This document shows positions 44,827 through 54,603 of a DNA stretch of 64,000 nt, one piece after another. The DNA comes from Haliscomenobacter sp033763495 (lineage in GTDB: Bacteria > Bacteroidota > Bacteroidia > Chitinophagales > Saprospiraceae): contig NZ_JANRKL010000155.1 in NCBI RefSeq assembly GCF_033763495.1, forward strand, positions 1 to 64,000, written 5' to 3'. Position 1 is the stretch's first letter. Every line of letters starts with the position of its first letter. The notes below the pieces were generated by a model. It saw only the letters and a list, made by a program, of their open reading frames with translations. It was not told where the DNA came from and searched no databases. Made by a program: the position numbers and the translations under genes.

Positions 44827-47800
44827 ATGAAACAATATTTTACCAAACACACGCCATTAAGCATACTCTTGCTTTTGCTTTTGGCTTGCCATCCCTTTCT
44901 GATGGCACAAAGTTTGGCTTATGTGCAACAAAATAAGCCAGATCTGGAAACGAAAAACAGCACAAGTTCCAACCCCATCCGTTTGAAAGATGCGCTGAAT
45001 GAATTGAGTCAGGAATACCAAGTCAGCATTTTATTTGAAGATGTGACTGTAAAAGGTTTACAAGCTACTGTGGATAAAATCAAAGGGGGAAAGCTGGAAA
45101 GCAAACTCGAAAAGTTGCTCAAACCCCACCGCTTGACCTTCCAGAAGGTCAACAAAAATGCCTACGTAGTGGTGGCACCAGCGCAAAAAACTGAAAAATC
45201 AGGCACCAAGGAAACGAAAAAGCCCGAAAACAACAGTGTGCCAACCTTGCTCAAAAACACACCGGAAGGAAAAAGCCTTTTAAGTGTAGTTAGCCCCCTG
45301 CAATCGGCACCCCTGTCGGTGACCATCCCCGACAAAACCATCACTGGTAAGGTGACCGATACCGCGGGAGAAGCCCTGCCAGGTACCAACGTATTGGTCA
45401 AAGGGACTACCATTGGTGACATCACCGACGTCAATGGCGACTTTCGGGTAGATGTGCCCGATGAAAACAGCATACTGGTATTCAGTTTTACTGGTTTCGT
45501 TACCCAGGAGATTGTGGTAGGCAATCAAACCACGATCAACGTGACGTTGAAACAAGACGACTTGTTGCTCAATGAAGTAGTGGTTGTGGGGTACGGCGAG
45601 ATAAAAAAATCAGATTTGACGGGCGCCGTGGCCTCTGTACAAACCAAGGATATTGTGCGGGGCAACCCCATCATCGCCGCTAAAGCCATTCAAGGGCAAG
45701 TGGCTGGGGCAACAGTAACCAAGCTGAACAACAAACCAGGTACCGGTTACAGCATCACCATCCGGGGTGAAAATACCATCAACAACTCCACCGAACCCCT
45801 CATCGTCATCGATGGCTTGATGGGCGGTAACATCAACAACCTCAATCCCAATGACATCCAGTCGATGGACATCCTCAAGGACGCTTCTTCTACGGCGATC
45901 TACGGTTCCAGAGGCGCCAACGGGGTAATCATCATTACGACCAAAAAAGGGGTTTCTGGAAAACCCAGAATCAGTTACGACAGCTACATTGGGGTGAAAA
46001 ATCCGGCCCACCTGCCAGAATTGATGAATACCGCTCAGTTTTACAAGTCCATTTATACCGACCGGATTTTGGAAGGTGCTACCGGGGCAAGCTTTACGGC
46101 TGCCGAAAGAGCCAACATCGACGCGAACCACACCACCGATTGGGTTGACCTTGTCACTGGCCCTGGCATGCAGATGAGCCAAAACCTGAGCATCTCGGGT
46201 GGTACCGAAAAAACGACCTATCGTTTTTCAGGTGGTTTCCTGAATGAAGATGGCAACGTATTGTACACTGGATTCAAAAGATACAACCTCAATGCTGGCT
46301 TGGACAGCAAAATTGGCAAATATTTCAAAGTCGGATTTACCTCCTACGTGAGTTATGGCGACGTCAATGTAGGTTCGGGCGAATCCCTGCGCAATGCCTA
46401 CCGGGCTCGACCTACCGGAACGGTGTATTACAAAGACGTAGCCAATCCATCAGAGAACTCCGACATCGACGTGAACGGTTACGCTTTTTGGATGGGCATC
46501 AACGACAAACAGGTGGGTAACCCCTTGTTGGATATCGACCCTAGCGTTTCAAAACTCCAAACCACCAACGCCTCCATCATCAGCAATGCCTACGTAGAGG
46601 TGACGCCGCTCAAAGGTTTGAGCATTCGCTCCTCCATTTCTGCTTCTTATACCACTGAAAGAGCAGGGGATTTTCGGGGTCGCTGGTCCAAATCACAAAT
46701 TGGGGCCAAACCAAGAGCGCAATACGACAACCGGACCATGGGCAATTATACCCTGGACAACATCATCAACTACAACGTAGAATTCGGTCGGCACAAAATC
46801 AACCTGACGGGGTTGCAGAGTGCTTTTTACCAGCGGAATGAAGCCTATTCCATTTTTGTACGCGACCTTCCTTACGACTCCGATTGGTACGCTCTGGGTA
46901 CTGCTGCAACAATTGGTAGCATCGGTAGTTCATTGGTTGAGCGCTCGATTCTGTCCTATATGGGGCGGATAAACTACTCTTTCAACGACAAATATTTGTT
47001 GACCCTGACGGGTCGCTCTGATGGTGCTTCTCAACTTTCCGAAGGCAATAAGTGGGCGTTTTTCCCCTCAGTGGCAGTGGCCTGGCGTTTGGGCGATGAG
47101 CCATTCATCAACAACCTCAATGTTTTTTCCAACCTGAAATTGCGCTTGAGCTATGGCGAGGTAGGCAACTCTACGGTGAATCCCTACAGTACCCAAGCCG
47201 GCTTGTTGAATACGGGCTATGATTTTGATGGTACGGCAGCTTTTGGCTTTGCACCAGCAAATTTGGGCAACAAAGACCTGCGCTGGGAACGCAGCAACGA
47301 GTTGAACCTGGGCATCGATTTTGGTTTCTTTAAAAACCGCATCTCCGCATCCCTGGAATTATACGACCGCAAAACGGTGGATTTGATCCTGAACCAAAAA
47401 ATACCTACCGTAACCGGCTTCTCCCAGGTGATTGCCAACGTGGGCCAGATTGAGAACAAAGGGGTGGAACTCACCCTCAGAACAACCAATGTGGTGACCA
47501 AAAACTTCAATTGGAACACCACTTTCGCCTTTACCAAAAACAACAACAAATTGCTGCAATTGTACGGCGATGGGCAACTGGTTGACAAAGGCAACCGCTT
47601 GTTTGTGGGGTACCCCATCCGCGCCAATTTTGACTACGAATTTGATGGAATCTGGCAAACCGAAGACAAGGACCTTGCTGCAAAATACAAACAAGTACCT
47701 GGCTCCGTAAGGGTGGTTGACCAAAACAACGATGGCGTTATTTCTTCTACCGATGCCATTGATGACCGCGTTGTATTGGGCTCCGAATTGCCCAATTGGA

Positions 47801-48255
47801 TTCTGGGTGTGACCAACCGCCTTACTTTCAAGCAATTTGACTTTTCTTTCTTTGTCTATTACCGTGATGGTACCCAGTATCGCAACAATACCCTGGCCGG
47901 GACATTTGGAGAAGTAACCGGAACCCGTTACAACCGCCTCGCATCTCTGGATTATTGGAGAAGCGACAACCCATCCAATACCTATTTTGGGGTAGTTGCG
48001 GCCAATCCATACCGGAATGCAATCTTGTATCAGGATGCCAGCTTCTTGCGCATTTCCGATATCACGCTGGGTTACACCTTGCCACAAGCCGTAATGGACA
48101 AGTTGAAAATGGCCAGTGCCCGTTTTTATGGCCAGGTGATCAACCCTTACGTGTCGTCCAAATTTACAGGATTTGATCCCGAATTCAACTCAGCCATTTT
48201 CCAGGACGATGTTCCGTCGATGACATTGCTTTTTGGCGTAAACATCAGTTTCTAA
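44827..48255 (+). CDS. SusC/RagA TonB-linked outer membrane protein with STN domain
   Basis: Imports oligosaccharides across the outer membrane with SusD. Residues 1-28 are a signal peptide, 48-115 an STN (secretin/TonB N-terminal) domain (IRLKDALNELSQEYQVSILF), 150-250 a carboxypeptidase-like domain (ITGKVTDTAGEALPGTNVLV), then the plug (NEVVVVGYGEIKKSDLTGAV) and the barrel ending in FGVNISF. The STN domain points to trans-envelope signalling to FecR. 1142 aa. SusD follows after 19 nt. Confidence 0.95.
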   Translation: MKQYFTKHTPLSILLLLLLACHPFLMAQSLAYVQQNKPDLETKNSTSSNPIRLKDALNELSQEYQVSILFEDVTVKGLQATVDKIKGGKLESKLEKLLKPHRLTFQKVNKNAYVVVAPAQKTEKSGTKETKKPENNSVPTLLKNTPEGKSLLSVVSPLQSAPLSVTIPDKTITGKVTDTAGEALPGTNVLVKGTTIGDITDVNGDFRVDVPDENSILVFSFTGFVTQEIVVGNQTTINVTLKQDDLLLNEVVVVGYGEIKKSDLTGAVASVQTKDIVRGNPIIAAKAIQGQVAGATVTKLNNKPGTGYSITIRGENTINNSTEPLIVIDGLMGGNINNLNPNDIQSMDILKDASSTAIYGSRGANGVIIITTKKGVSGKPRISYDSYIGVKNPAHLPELMNTAQFYKSIYTDRILEGATGASFTAAERANIDANHTTDWVDLVTGPGMQMSQNLSISGGTEKTTYRFSGGFLNEDGNVLYTGFKRYNLNAGLDSKIGKYFKVGFTSYVSYGDVNVGSGESLRNAYRARPTGTVYYKDVANPSENSDIDVNGYAFWMGINDKQVGNPLLDIDPSVSKLQTTNASIISNAYVEVTPLKGLSIRSSISASYTTERAGDFRGRWSKSQIGAKPRAQYDNRTMGNYTLDNIINYNVEFGRHKINLTGLQSAFYQRNEAYSIFVRDLPYDSDWYALGTAATIGSIGSSLVERSILSYMGRINYSFNDKYLLTLTGRSDGASQLSEGNKWAFFPSVAVAWRLGDEPFINNLNVFSNLKLRLSYGEVGNSTVNPYSTQAGLLNTGYDFDGTAAFGFAPANLGNKDLRWERSNELNLGIDFGFFKNRISASLELYDRKTVDLILNQKIPTVTGFSQVIANVGQIENKGVELTLRTTNVVTKNFNWNTTFAFTKNNNKLLQLYGDGQLVDKGNRLFVGYPIRANFDYEFDGIWQTEDKDLAAKYKQVPGSVRVVDQNNDGVISSTDAIDDRVVLGSELPNWILGVTNRLTFKQFDFSFFVYYRDGTQYRNNTLAGTFGEVTGTRYNRLASLDYWRSDNPSNTYFGVVAANPYRNAILYQDASFLRISDITLGYTLPQAVMDKLKMASARFYGQVINPYVSSKFTGFDPEFNSAIFQDDVPSMTLLFGVNISF

Positions 48256-48274
48256 TCGTTTAACTCTGTATCCA

Positions 48275-50155
48275 ATGAAATCAACAATAATAACTCGTTT
48301 CACTTTTTTCGCAATCACTGCACTCTGCTTGGTTGCTACAGGCTGTGATGAAGATTTTTTGACCGAAAAACCAGTTTCGACTCTGACCACAGACGTGTAT
48401 TACAAAACCGAGGCGGGTTTTGAGGACCTGGTGCGCTCCTGTTACCCCTTGTTGCGCAACATTCACCAAAACCGGACCCTCCAATTGAATGGTACCGACA
48501 TATTTACCGCAGGAGGATACGGCGATCCCAAATTCGCTACTCCAACCGTAAACACCGGGCCAATTGAGCAATACGATGTTCGCTTCAATGCCACTTTGGG
48601 TGAATTACAAAGTCTTTGGACCTTGTTGTATACCGAAATTGGGCGTACCAATACTGCAATCACTCGTGCCGATGGCATTACCACCATGGCCGCAGCCCTG
48701 AAGGATGCCCGGGTTTCGGAAGCCAAGTTTTTGAGAGCCCTTTGTTACTTTTACCTCGTTCAGCATTGGGGCGACGTACCCATGCCACTGACCGAAATCG
48801 TGAGCCCAACCAAGGAAGCAACCCGGGTGCCTTCGGCAGATGTTTACAAACAAATCATCACCGACTTGCTCGAAGCCGAAGCCAAACTTCCGGTTACAGC
48901 TACCAATTACGGTCGGATTACCAAAGGTGCAGCCCAGTTTTTGCTGGCCCGGGTTTACCTGACCCGTGGCTGGAATTTCAAAAACTCCCTGGGTGGTTCT
49001 CCTGCTGATTTTGATTTGGCCCTGCAATACGCCGACAAAGTCATCGATGTATATCCTTTGGCTACCAATTACAATCAATTGTTCCCCACCCGTTCGGAGA
49101 ACCCCTTGAAACAATACACGGGGGCCCAGAACGACAAAAACCCGGAGATCATTTTTGCCGTACAATACAATACCGATGTGTTGACCAACAAAACCGATCC
49201 GGCATTTCCTGTAGACGCAGCAGGTGGAAACAACTTGCATTCGGTATTCAATGGCAGTGGCGAAGGGTTCCCAGGTTCCAAAGGTAGAACGAGTGATTAC
49301 AACCGCTCCCTGGGATTCCACAACACTACTCCCGCCATGTATCGTTTGTATGATCCGGAGAATGATTCGCGCTACGACCACAACTTTTTGGAGGTAGGTT
49401 ATGCCCTGCAAGCCGTAGCAGGCTTCAAACCCCAGCCAACCTTGAATCCCAACCTGAAAATTGACATCAAGGCTGGGGATACCGTGGTGTACTACCGCCC
49501 CTGGAACAAACCAGCTACTACCTTGGCAGAAAGAGGTGTCGACATGGGCGGCCAAAAGAAATATTCGGTGGTAAACCCTGAAGAATGGGGTGGTGGCTAC
49601 GGATTCATCAATGGCAGTACAGTAAACGTGAGTGGATTTCCATCCGGGGAGCCTCACATGTGGAAATTCTGGCAGCCAGGTATTCCCTACGGTGATGCGT
49701 TTGGCACTTTCAATGAAGCAGTATTCCGCTCCGCTGAAGCCTACCTGATCGCCGCCGAGGCCATCGTCAAAGGGGCCAAAGGTGGAAAACTGGGTGGTGC
49801 CGAGGTTTACTACAATCGGGTACTCGACCGCGCCTTGGGCGCAAAAAAAGGCAATGACCCAAGGTGTGCCCTGGCACCCGAAAATGTCAAATCCCTGGAA
49901 ACCGTATCCTACCGCGCTACTGCTGCCAACATTACCATCGACCTGATCCTGGACGAACGCGCCCGCGAACTCATGGGGGAATATTCCCGCTGGTTTGACC
50001 TGAAAAGAACCGGAAAATTGGTTGAACGGGTGAAAAAATACAATCCCTGGGCAGCCAAAAGTGGTACCATCAATGATGTACACTATTTGCGCCCCATTCC
50101 ACAGGCCGAGATCGACTTGTCCTTCCCAGCCATGACCCAGAATGCGGGGTATTGA
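48275..50155 (+). CDS. SusD/RagB family nutrient-binding lipoprotein
   Basis: Surface glycan-binding partner of SusC. The signal ends LVATGCDEDF (lipobox ATGC), and the typical TPR-rich helices and C-terminal RagB/SusD region (YNRVLDRALGAKKG, ELMGEYSRWFDLKRTGKL, HYLRPIPQAEIDL) are seen. 626 aa. It follows SusC by 19 nt, so the two are one operon. The glycan is not known; the neighbours suggest alpha-mannoside and alpha-galactoside. Confidence 0.95.
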   Translation: MKSTIITRFTFFAITALCLVATGCDEDFLTEKPVSTLTTDVYYKTEAGFEDLVRSCYPLLRNIHQNRTLQLNGTDIFTAGGYGDPKFATPTVNTGPIEQYDVRFNATLGELQSLWTLLYTEIGRTNTAITRADGITTMAAALKDARVSEAKFLRALCYFYLVQHWGDVPMPLTEIVSPTKEATRVPSADVYKQIITDLLEAEAKLPVTATNYGRITKGAAQFLLARVYLTRGWNFKNSLGGSPADFDLALQYADKVIDVYPLATNYNQLFPTRSENPLKQYTGAQNDKNPEIIFAVQYNTDVLTNKTDPAFPVDAAGGNNLHSVFNGSGEGFPGSKGRTSDYNRSLGFHNTTPAMYRLYDPENDSRYDHNFLEVGYALQAVAGFKPQPTLNPNLKIDIKAGDTVVYYRPWNKPATTLAERGVDMGGQKKYSVVNPEEWGGGYGFINGSTVNVSGFPSGEPHMWKFWQPGIPYGDAFGTFNEAVFRSAEAYLIAAEAIVKGAKGGKLGGAEVYYNRVLDRALGAKKGNDPRCALAPENVKSLETVSYRATAANITIDLILDERARELMGEYSRWFDLKRTGKLVERVKKYNPWAAKSGTINDVHYLRPIPQAEIDLSFPAMTQNAGY

Positions 50156-50190
50156 GATTATTTTCTGAATTAGCTCTTAAATGAGCCTAG

Positions 50191-50287
50191 CGCAGTACAA
50201 AGAACATCAAAGTAGCGTAAGGGGCACAAATACTGTCAACGTCTAACTTTGTGTCCTTTGTGCTGCCTTGGTGTTCTTTGTGTAAAA
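50191..50287. repeat. Palindromic element H
   Basis: The left arm (CAGTACAAAGAACATCAAAG and on to 50230) and the right arm (50249-50287, TTTGTGTCCTTTGTGCTGCC and on) pair imperfectly and use the words CAAAGAAC and GGTGTTCTTTGTG. The loop TACTGTCAACGTCTAAC contains GTCTAA, as do the cores of A and C. It lies in the gap between SusD and the DUF1080 gene. Confidence 0.7.
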
Positions 50288-50364
50288 AGTGTCGCTTTGG
50301 TGGTATTGTAAAGAATACACTCTTTTTCAGATTCTCTGTATACCTACCTTCAAACCATCTGTTC

Positions 50365-51735
50365 ATGAAACAATACTTACTTTTTGCTGCCTTTTTTTGT
50401 TGTGTTACGCTTTGTTTTTCCCAAACCCAATGGAAACCACTCTTCAACGGCACCGACTTAAAAGGCTGGGTCAAACGCAATGGCAACGCCGAATACAAAA
50501 TCATCGATAAAGCCATCGTTGGAGTCTCCCAACTTAATACCCCAAACACCTTTTTGTGTACCGAGGCAACATACGGCGATTTTGTACTGGAACTGGAAGT
50601 GAAGGTAGAAGTTGGCCTCAATTCAGGCATCCAAATCCGCAGCCTCAGCGATCCAGCCATTATGAACGGCCGGGTACATGGCTATCAGGTGGAAATTGAC
50701 CCCGCCGAACGCACCTGGAGTGGCGGCCTCTACGACGAAGCCCGCAATGGCTGGCTGTACCCCCTGTCGATCAATCCCCGGGGACAAAAAGCTTTTAAAA
50801 ATGGACAATGGAACAAATACCACATTGAAGCCATCGGCCCTTCCCTCAAAACCTGGATCAACGGCATTCCTTGTGCCAATGTCCTTGACAATCAAACTGC
50901 ACGTGGTTTCATAGCCCTGCAAGTGCACGGCATCAAACGGGAAGACCAAAATGGCCTGACCGTACAATGGCGCGACATCCGCATTGCTACCGAAAACCTG
51001 GCCGCCTATACCTGGAAAGGAGGGGAAGAAGCTCCTGAGGTCAATTACCTGCCCAATCAATTGTCTGAATCGGAAAAACGCACGGGCTGGCGTTTGCTTT
51101 GGGATGGCAAAAGCACCGCAGGTTGGCGCAAATTCAACACCGATGCCTTCCCTCAACAAGGTTGGGCTGTTGAGGACGGCGTACTCAAAGTGCTCAGCTC
51201 GCACCAGGACAGCACCCGCAAAGGTGGCGACCTGATCAGCAATGAAAGTTTTTCAAATTTTGAATTAGAATTGGACTTCAAAACCACCAAAGGCGCCAAC
51301 AGCGGTGTGAAATACTTCGTGCAGGAAGACCGAAAAAGTAAAGCTACAGCAGGCCTGGGGCCTGAGTTTCAAATCCTCGACGATCAAAACCACGCCGATG
51401 CGAAAGCTGGCGTGGGCGGAAACCGCACCACCGGATCATTGTACGACCTGATTGCCGCCGAAAACCTCTCCGAAGGCAGCACCGAAAAGCGCATGAACCC
51501 TCCCGGAAAGTGGAACAAACTGCGTATCGTTTCCAGGAACGGCCACGTGGAGCATTGGTTGAACAACCTGAAAATGGTGGAATACGAGCGGCATTCGCAG
51601 GTTTTTCGCAACTTGATCGCTAAGAGCAAGTATGCGCCGTACCCCAAGTTTGCCCAGGCTCCATCTGGTCATATTTTATTGCAGGATCACCACGATGAGG
51701 TGCATTTTCGCAGTATAAAAATCCGGGAATTCTGA
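50365..51735 (+). CDS. Tandem DUF1080 (3-keto-disaccharide hydrolase-like) protein
   Basis: The ATG at 50365 is chosen over 50251, which lies in element H. A signal peptide (ending CFSQTQ) precedes two DUF1080 beta-sandwich domains (about residues 22-215 and 245-455), each with a FNGTDLKGW or LWDGKSTAGWRKF start, LELEVKVE or ELELDFKT, and GIQIRS or GVKYFV. DUF1080 proteins include 3-keto-glucoside hydrolases and glycan-binding modules. 456 aa. Its place in the SusCD operon suggests work on the imported glycan. Confidence 0.85.
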   Translation: MKQYLLFAAFFCCVTLCFSQTQWKPLFNGTDLKGWVKRNGNAEYKIIDKAIVGVSQLNTPNTFLCTEATYGDFVLELEVKVEVGLNSGIQIRSLSDPAIMNGRVHGYQVEIDPAERTWSGGLYDEARNGWLYPLSINPRGQKAFKNGQWNKYHIEAIGPSLKTWINGIPCANVLDNQTARGFIALQVHGIKREDQNGLTVQWRDIRIATENLAAYTWKGGEEAPEVNYLPNQLSESEKRTGWRLLWDGKSTAGWRKFNTDAFPQQGWAVEDGVLKVLSSHQDSTRKGGDLISNESFSNFELELDFKTTKGANSGVKYFVQEDRKSKATAGLGPEFQILDDQNHADAKAGVGGNRTTGSLYDLIAAENLSEGSTEKRMNPPGKWNKLRIVSRNGHVEHWLNNLKMVEYERHSQVFRNLIAKSKYAPYPKFAQAPSGHILLQDHHDEVHFRSIKIREF

Positions 51736-51768
51736 TCTCCAAACCATATTACAATGAAACGTACGATC

Positions 51769-51870
51769 TCTAAGGTGCCCTAAGGTGTCTAAGGTGGTTC
51801 AAAAAATACACCACGAAGTGGTTGAGATGTTTTATTTGAACCACCTTAGGCACCTTAGGACACCTTAGGG
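51769..51870. repeat. Palindromic element G
   Basis: The left arm (51768-51802, CTAAGGTGTCTAAGGTGGTT) and the right arm (51837-51870, TTGAACCACCTTAGGCACC and on) pair and are built on the repeated word CTAAGGTG. The loop contains CCACGAAGTGG. It lies between the DUF1080 and GH92 genes; no core. Confidence 0.75.
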
Positions 51871-51889
51871 GTTAAATAAGCTCAAAACC

Positions 51890-54277
51890 GTGAAGAGATT
51901 TTTCCCTTTAGCAGCAAGCCTGTTTTTCTTGACAGTATTTTTTCTTCAAAGCCAGGTGGTATTTTCTCAAAATGCCCTCAAAGCGCCCGTCGACCTCGTC
52001 TACCCCCTCGTTGACGCGGCCAATTCCCGTTGGTTCTTTTTTAACTCGGCCTGTCGCCCCTTTGGAATGGTCAATCTGAGCCCCGATAACGCCATCAATG
52101 CCGACTGGGGAGCCGGGTACCGCTACAACCTGGACAGCATCAAATGTTTCAGCCACATCCACTGCTGGCAACTATCCGGCATTCCCGTGTTGCCCACCAC
52201 CGGCAACTTCAAAGGCCATTTGGGTGCCAATCAATACGGCTCCAAATTTTCACACGATAAAGAAGTCATCAAGGTTGGCTACCACAAAGTAGTCCTGGAT
52301 GCCTACAACATCACTGCCGAATTAACTTCCACCACCCGAGTGGGTTTTCACCAATACACCTTCCCCAAATCTGAGCAAAGCCATATCCTTTTTGACTTTT
52401 CGACCTTTTTAGGCCCATCCGACACGGAAAAAGGCTTGGTAAAAAAAGTCAACAATCAGGAAATTGAGGGGTATGCGGTGATGGCTCCAACCACCCGCCG
52501 CCCCAAAACCGTAACGGTCTTCTTTGTCGCCGTTTTTGACAAACCATTCGATACTTTCAAGGGCTGGCGCAATGGAAAATTGGAGGAAATTAGCGACCGC
52601 ATCGAAGGCGCGCGCACTGGAGCTTACCTCAGCTTCAGCACCCAGGCTGGCGAAGTCCGCAAAATGAAAGTGGCCATTTCTTACGTCAGCGAAGAACAAG
52701 CTCGCCTCAACCTCAATGCCGAATTGCCCCATTGGGACTTCAATAAAACCGTGCAAGACAGCCGCAGCGAATGGAACCAATGGCTGAGCCGCATTGAAAT
52801 TGAAGGGGGTACCGAAAAAGAGCGCAGCCGTTTTTACACCGACTTGTGGCATGCCCTCCTCGGTCGCCGCATCATCAACGATGTAAACGGGAAATACTGC
52901 GACATGACTGGGCCGCAACGCCGCATTGGCCAAATCCCGCTCGATGCCCAGGGCAAACCCAAATACAACCACCACAACTCCGACTCCTTCTGGGGCGCAC
53001 AGTGGACGATCAACAGCCTTTGGCACCTGATGTACCCCGAAGTGACCGAGTCCTTTGTCAACTCCATGGTGATGATGTACCAGGATGGAGGCCTCATTCC
53101 CCGTGGGCCTGCCGGGGGCAACTACACCTACGTGATGACCGGGGCTGCGACCACCCCTTTCATCGTCAGTGCCTACCTGAAAGGCATCCGCGGTTTTGAC
53201 ATCGAAAAGGCTTACGAAGGGCTCCGCAAAAACCACTTTCCCGGCGGCATGATGAGCAAGGCGGGTTACGAGCACAATACCTTCAAAGGTGGAGGCATTG
53301 AGTACTACATCGAACGTGGCTACGTGCCGCATCCCTTGAGCGAAACCCGCTATGGATTCCATCAGGATGGCTCCACTCAAACCCTGGAGTACGCTTATCA
53401 GGATTACGGCTTGGCCCAAATGGCCAAAGCCTTGGGCAAAATGGACGATTACAACCTCTTCATGAAACGGGCAGAGAACTACAAAAACATCTGGAACCCC
53501 GAAATCGGCTGGATGTGGAACCGCACCCTGGACGGCAAATGGGGCGAACCCGTCGACATCCTGACCTACGACCATGGCTGGGAGGAAGGCACCGCTGCCC
53601 AGTACGTCTGGTTTGTACCCCACGATGTGCAAGGTCTGGTCAACTTGATGGGCAGTCGCGAAACTTTCACCCAGCGATTGAACGAATCTTTTGAAAAAGC
53701 GCAAAAGCACGACTTCGTATCCGGCAAATCACACGACAAAGAAACCCTCGATCAATACCGCCGCGTGTACATCAACTACGGCAACCAGCCTAGCATCCAA
53801 ACCGCCTATTTGTTCAACTATTCGGGCGCTCCCTGGCTGACCCAGTATTGGTCGCGGCAAGTGGTGCAAAAAGTATACAGTGATTTGTCCCCTGAACTAG
53901 GTTACAGCGGCGACGAAGACCAGGGCCTCATGGGCAGTCTGGCGGTGTTGATGAAAACGGGCCTCTTTTCGGTCAATGGTGGCACTGCGGCGAAGCCTTT
54001 TTATGAAATCGGCAGCCCCATTTTTAACAAAATCACCCTGCACCTCAATTCCAAATATTACCCTGGTGGAAAATTTGTCATCGAAGCCAAAAACAACGCG
54101 CCTCAGAACTACTATATCCAGTCCGCAACCCTGAATGGAAAAGCACTGAACCAATCCTGGTTGTTGCACGAAACCCTGGTCAAAGGTGGAAAAATGACCT
54201 TACAACTTGGCCCTAAACCCAATAAATCCTGGGGAAGTAAGCCGGAGCAAGCACCTCCTTCGATGACTGCGAAATGA
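51890..54277 (+). CDS. GH92 alpha-mannosidase
   Basis: Exo-acting calcium-dependent alpha-mannosidase, family GH92 (alpha-1,2-, 1,3- and 1,6-activities are known). The GTG start is preceded by a signal peptide. Family motifs include HNSDSFWGAQWTINSLWH, DHGWEEGTAAQYVWFVPHD and GYSGDEDQGLMGSL, the last carrying the catalytic acidic residues. 795 aa is normal. It sits 155 nt after the DUF1080 gene, in the same direction, with element G in between. Confidence 0.93.
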   Translation: MKRFFPLAASLFFLTVFFLQSQVVFSQNALKAPVDLVYPLVDAANSRWFFFNSACRPFGMVNLSPDNAINADWGAGYRYNLDSIKCFSHIHCWQLSGIPVLPTTGNFKGHLGANQYGSKFSHDKEVIKVGYHKVVLDAYNITAELTSTTRVGFHQYTFPKSEQSHILFDFSTFLGPSDTEKGLVKKVNNQEIEGYAVMAPTTRRPKTVTVFFVAVFDKPFDTFKGWRNGKLEEISDRIEGARTGAYLSFSTQAGEVRKMKVAISYVSEEQARLNLNAELPHWDFNKTVQDSRSEWNQWLSRIEIEGGTEKERSRFYTDLWHALLGRRIINDVNGKYCDMTGPQRRIGQIPLDAQGKPKYNHHNSDSFWGAQWTINSLWHLMYPEVTESFVNSMVMMYQDGGLIPRGPAGGNYTYVMTGAATTPFIVSAYLKGIRGFDIEKAYEGLRKNHFPGGMMSKAGYEHNTFKGGGIEYYIERGYVPHPLSETRYGFHQDGSTQTLEYAYQDYGLAQMAKALGKMDDYNLFMKRAENYKNIWNPEIGWMWNRTLDGKWGEPVDILTYDHGWEEGTAAQYVWFVPHDVQGLVNLMGSRETFTQRLNESFEKAQKHDFVSGKSHDKETLDQYRRVYINYGNQPSIQTAYLFNYSGAPWLTQYWSRQVVQKVYSDLSPELGYSGDEDQGLMGSLAVLMKTGLFSVNGGTAAKPFYEIGSPIFNKITLHLNSKYYPGGKFVIEAKNNAPQNYYIQSATLNGKALNQSWLLHETLVKGGKMTLQLGPKPNKSWGSKPEQAPPSMTAK

Positions 54278-54603
54278 AATTATCGATCCACAATGACACA
54301 AATTATCACAAATTTTAGCACAAACTTCGTTTGTGTTTATTCCGACAATGAACACGAATGAAGGGAGTGGGATAATGACTTGTTTGAAGATTTGGAAAAT
54401 TAAAATTTTATAATTAAATTTGTTAAGGAGTATATATACTGTATTCGGCCAAGGTTTGTGCATAAATATTGATCTAATTCATTGAAATATAGAAAGGTTA
54501 AGAATAATCAATGCACTAGACTTGGCAGGGGTTAGTATAATAGATGAAGATAAACTTAGTTGGGCGATACGGAAATTCATCAATCAACATTAATATAACT
54601 TGT
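54278..54603. other. 326-nt gap before the TPR gene
   Basis: AT-rich and non-coding. A small hairpin CACAAAC / GTTTGTG at 54319-54335 could end the GH92 transcript. Nothing else is seen. Confidence 0.5.
54319..54335. terminator. Small hairpin after GH92
   Basis: CACAAAC (54319-54325) and GTTTGTG (54329-54335) pair around a 3-nt loop with TTTAT after it; a weak terminator. Confidence 0.45.

Noticed and set aside
48605..50083. 492-codon frame opposite SusD
   Set aside because: Antisense shadow; SusD has a full signal, TPR and RagB region, and the frame has no recognisable domain.
52409..53710. 433-codon frame opposite GH92
   Set aside because: Antisense shadow of GH92, which contains all family motifs.
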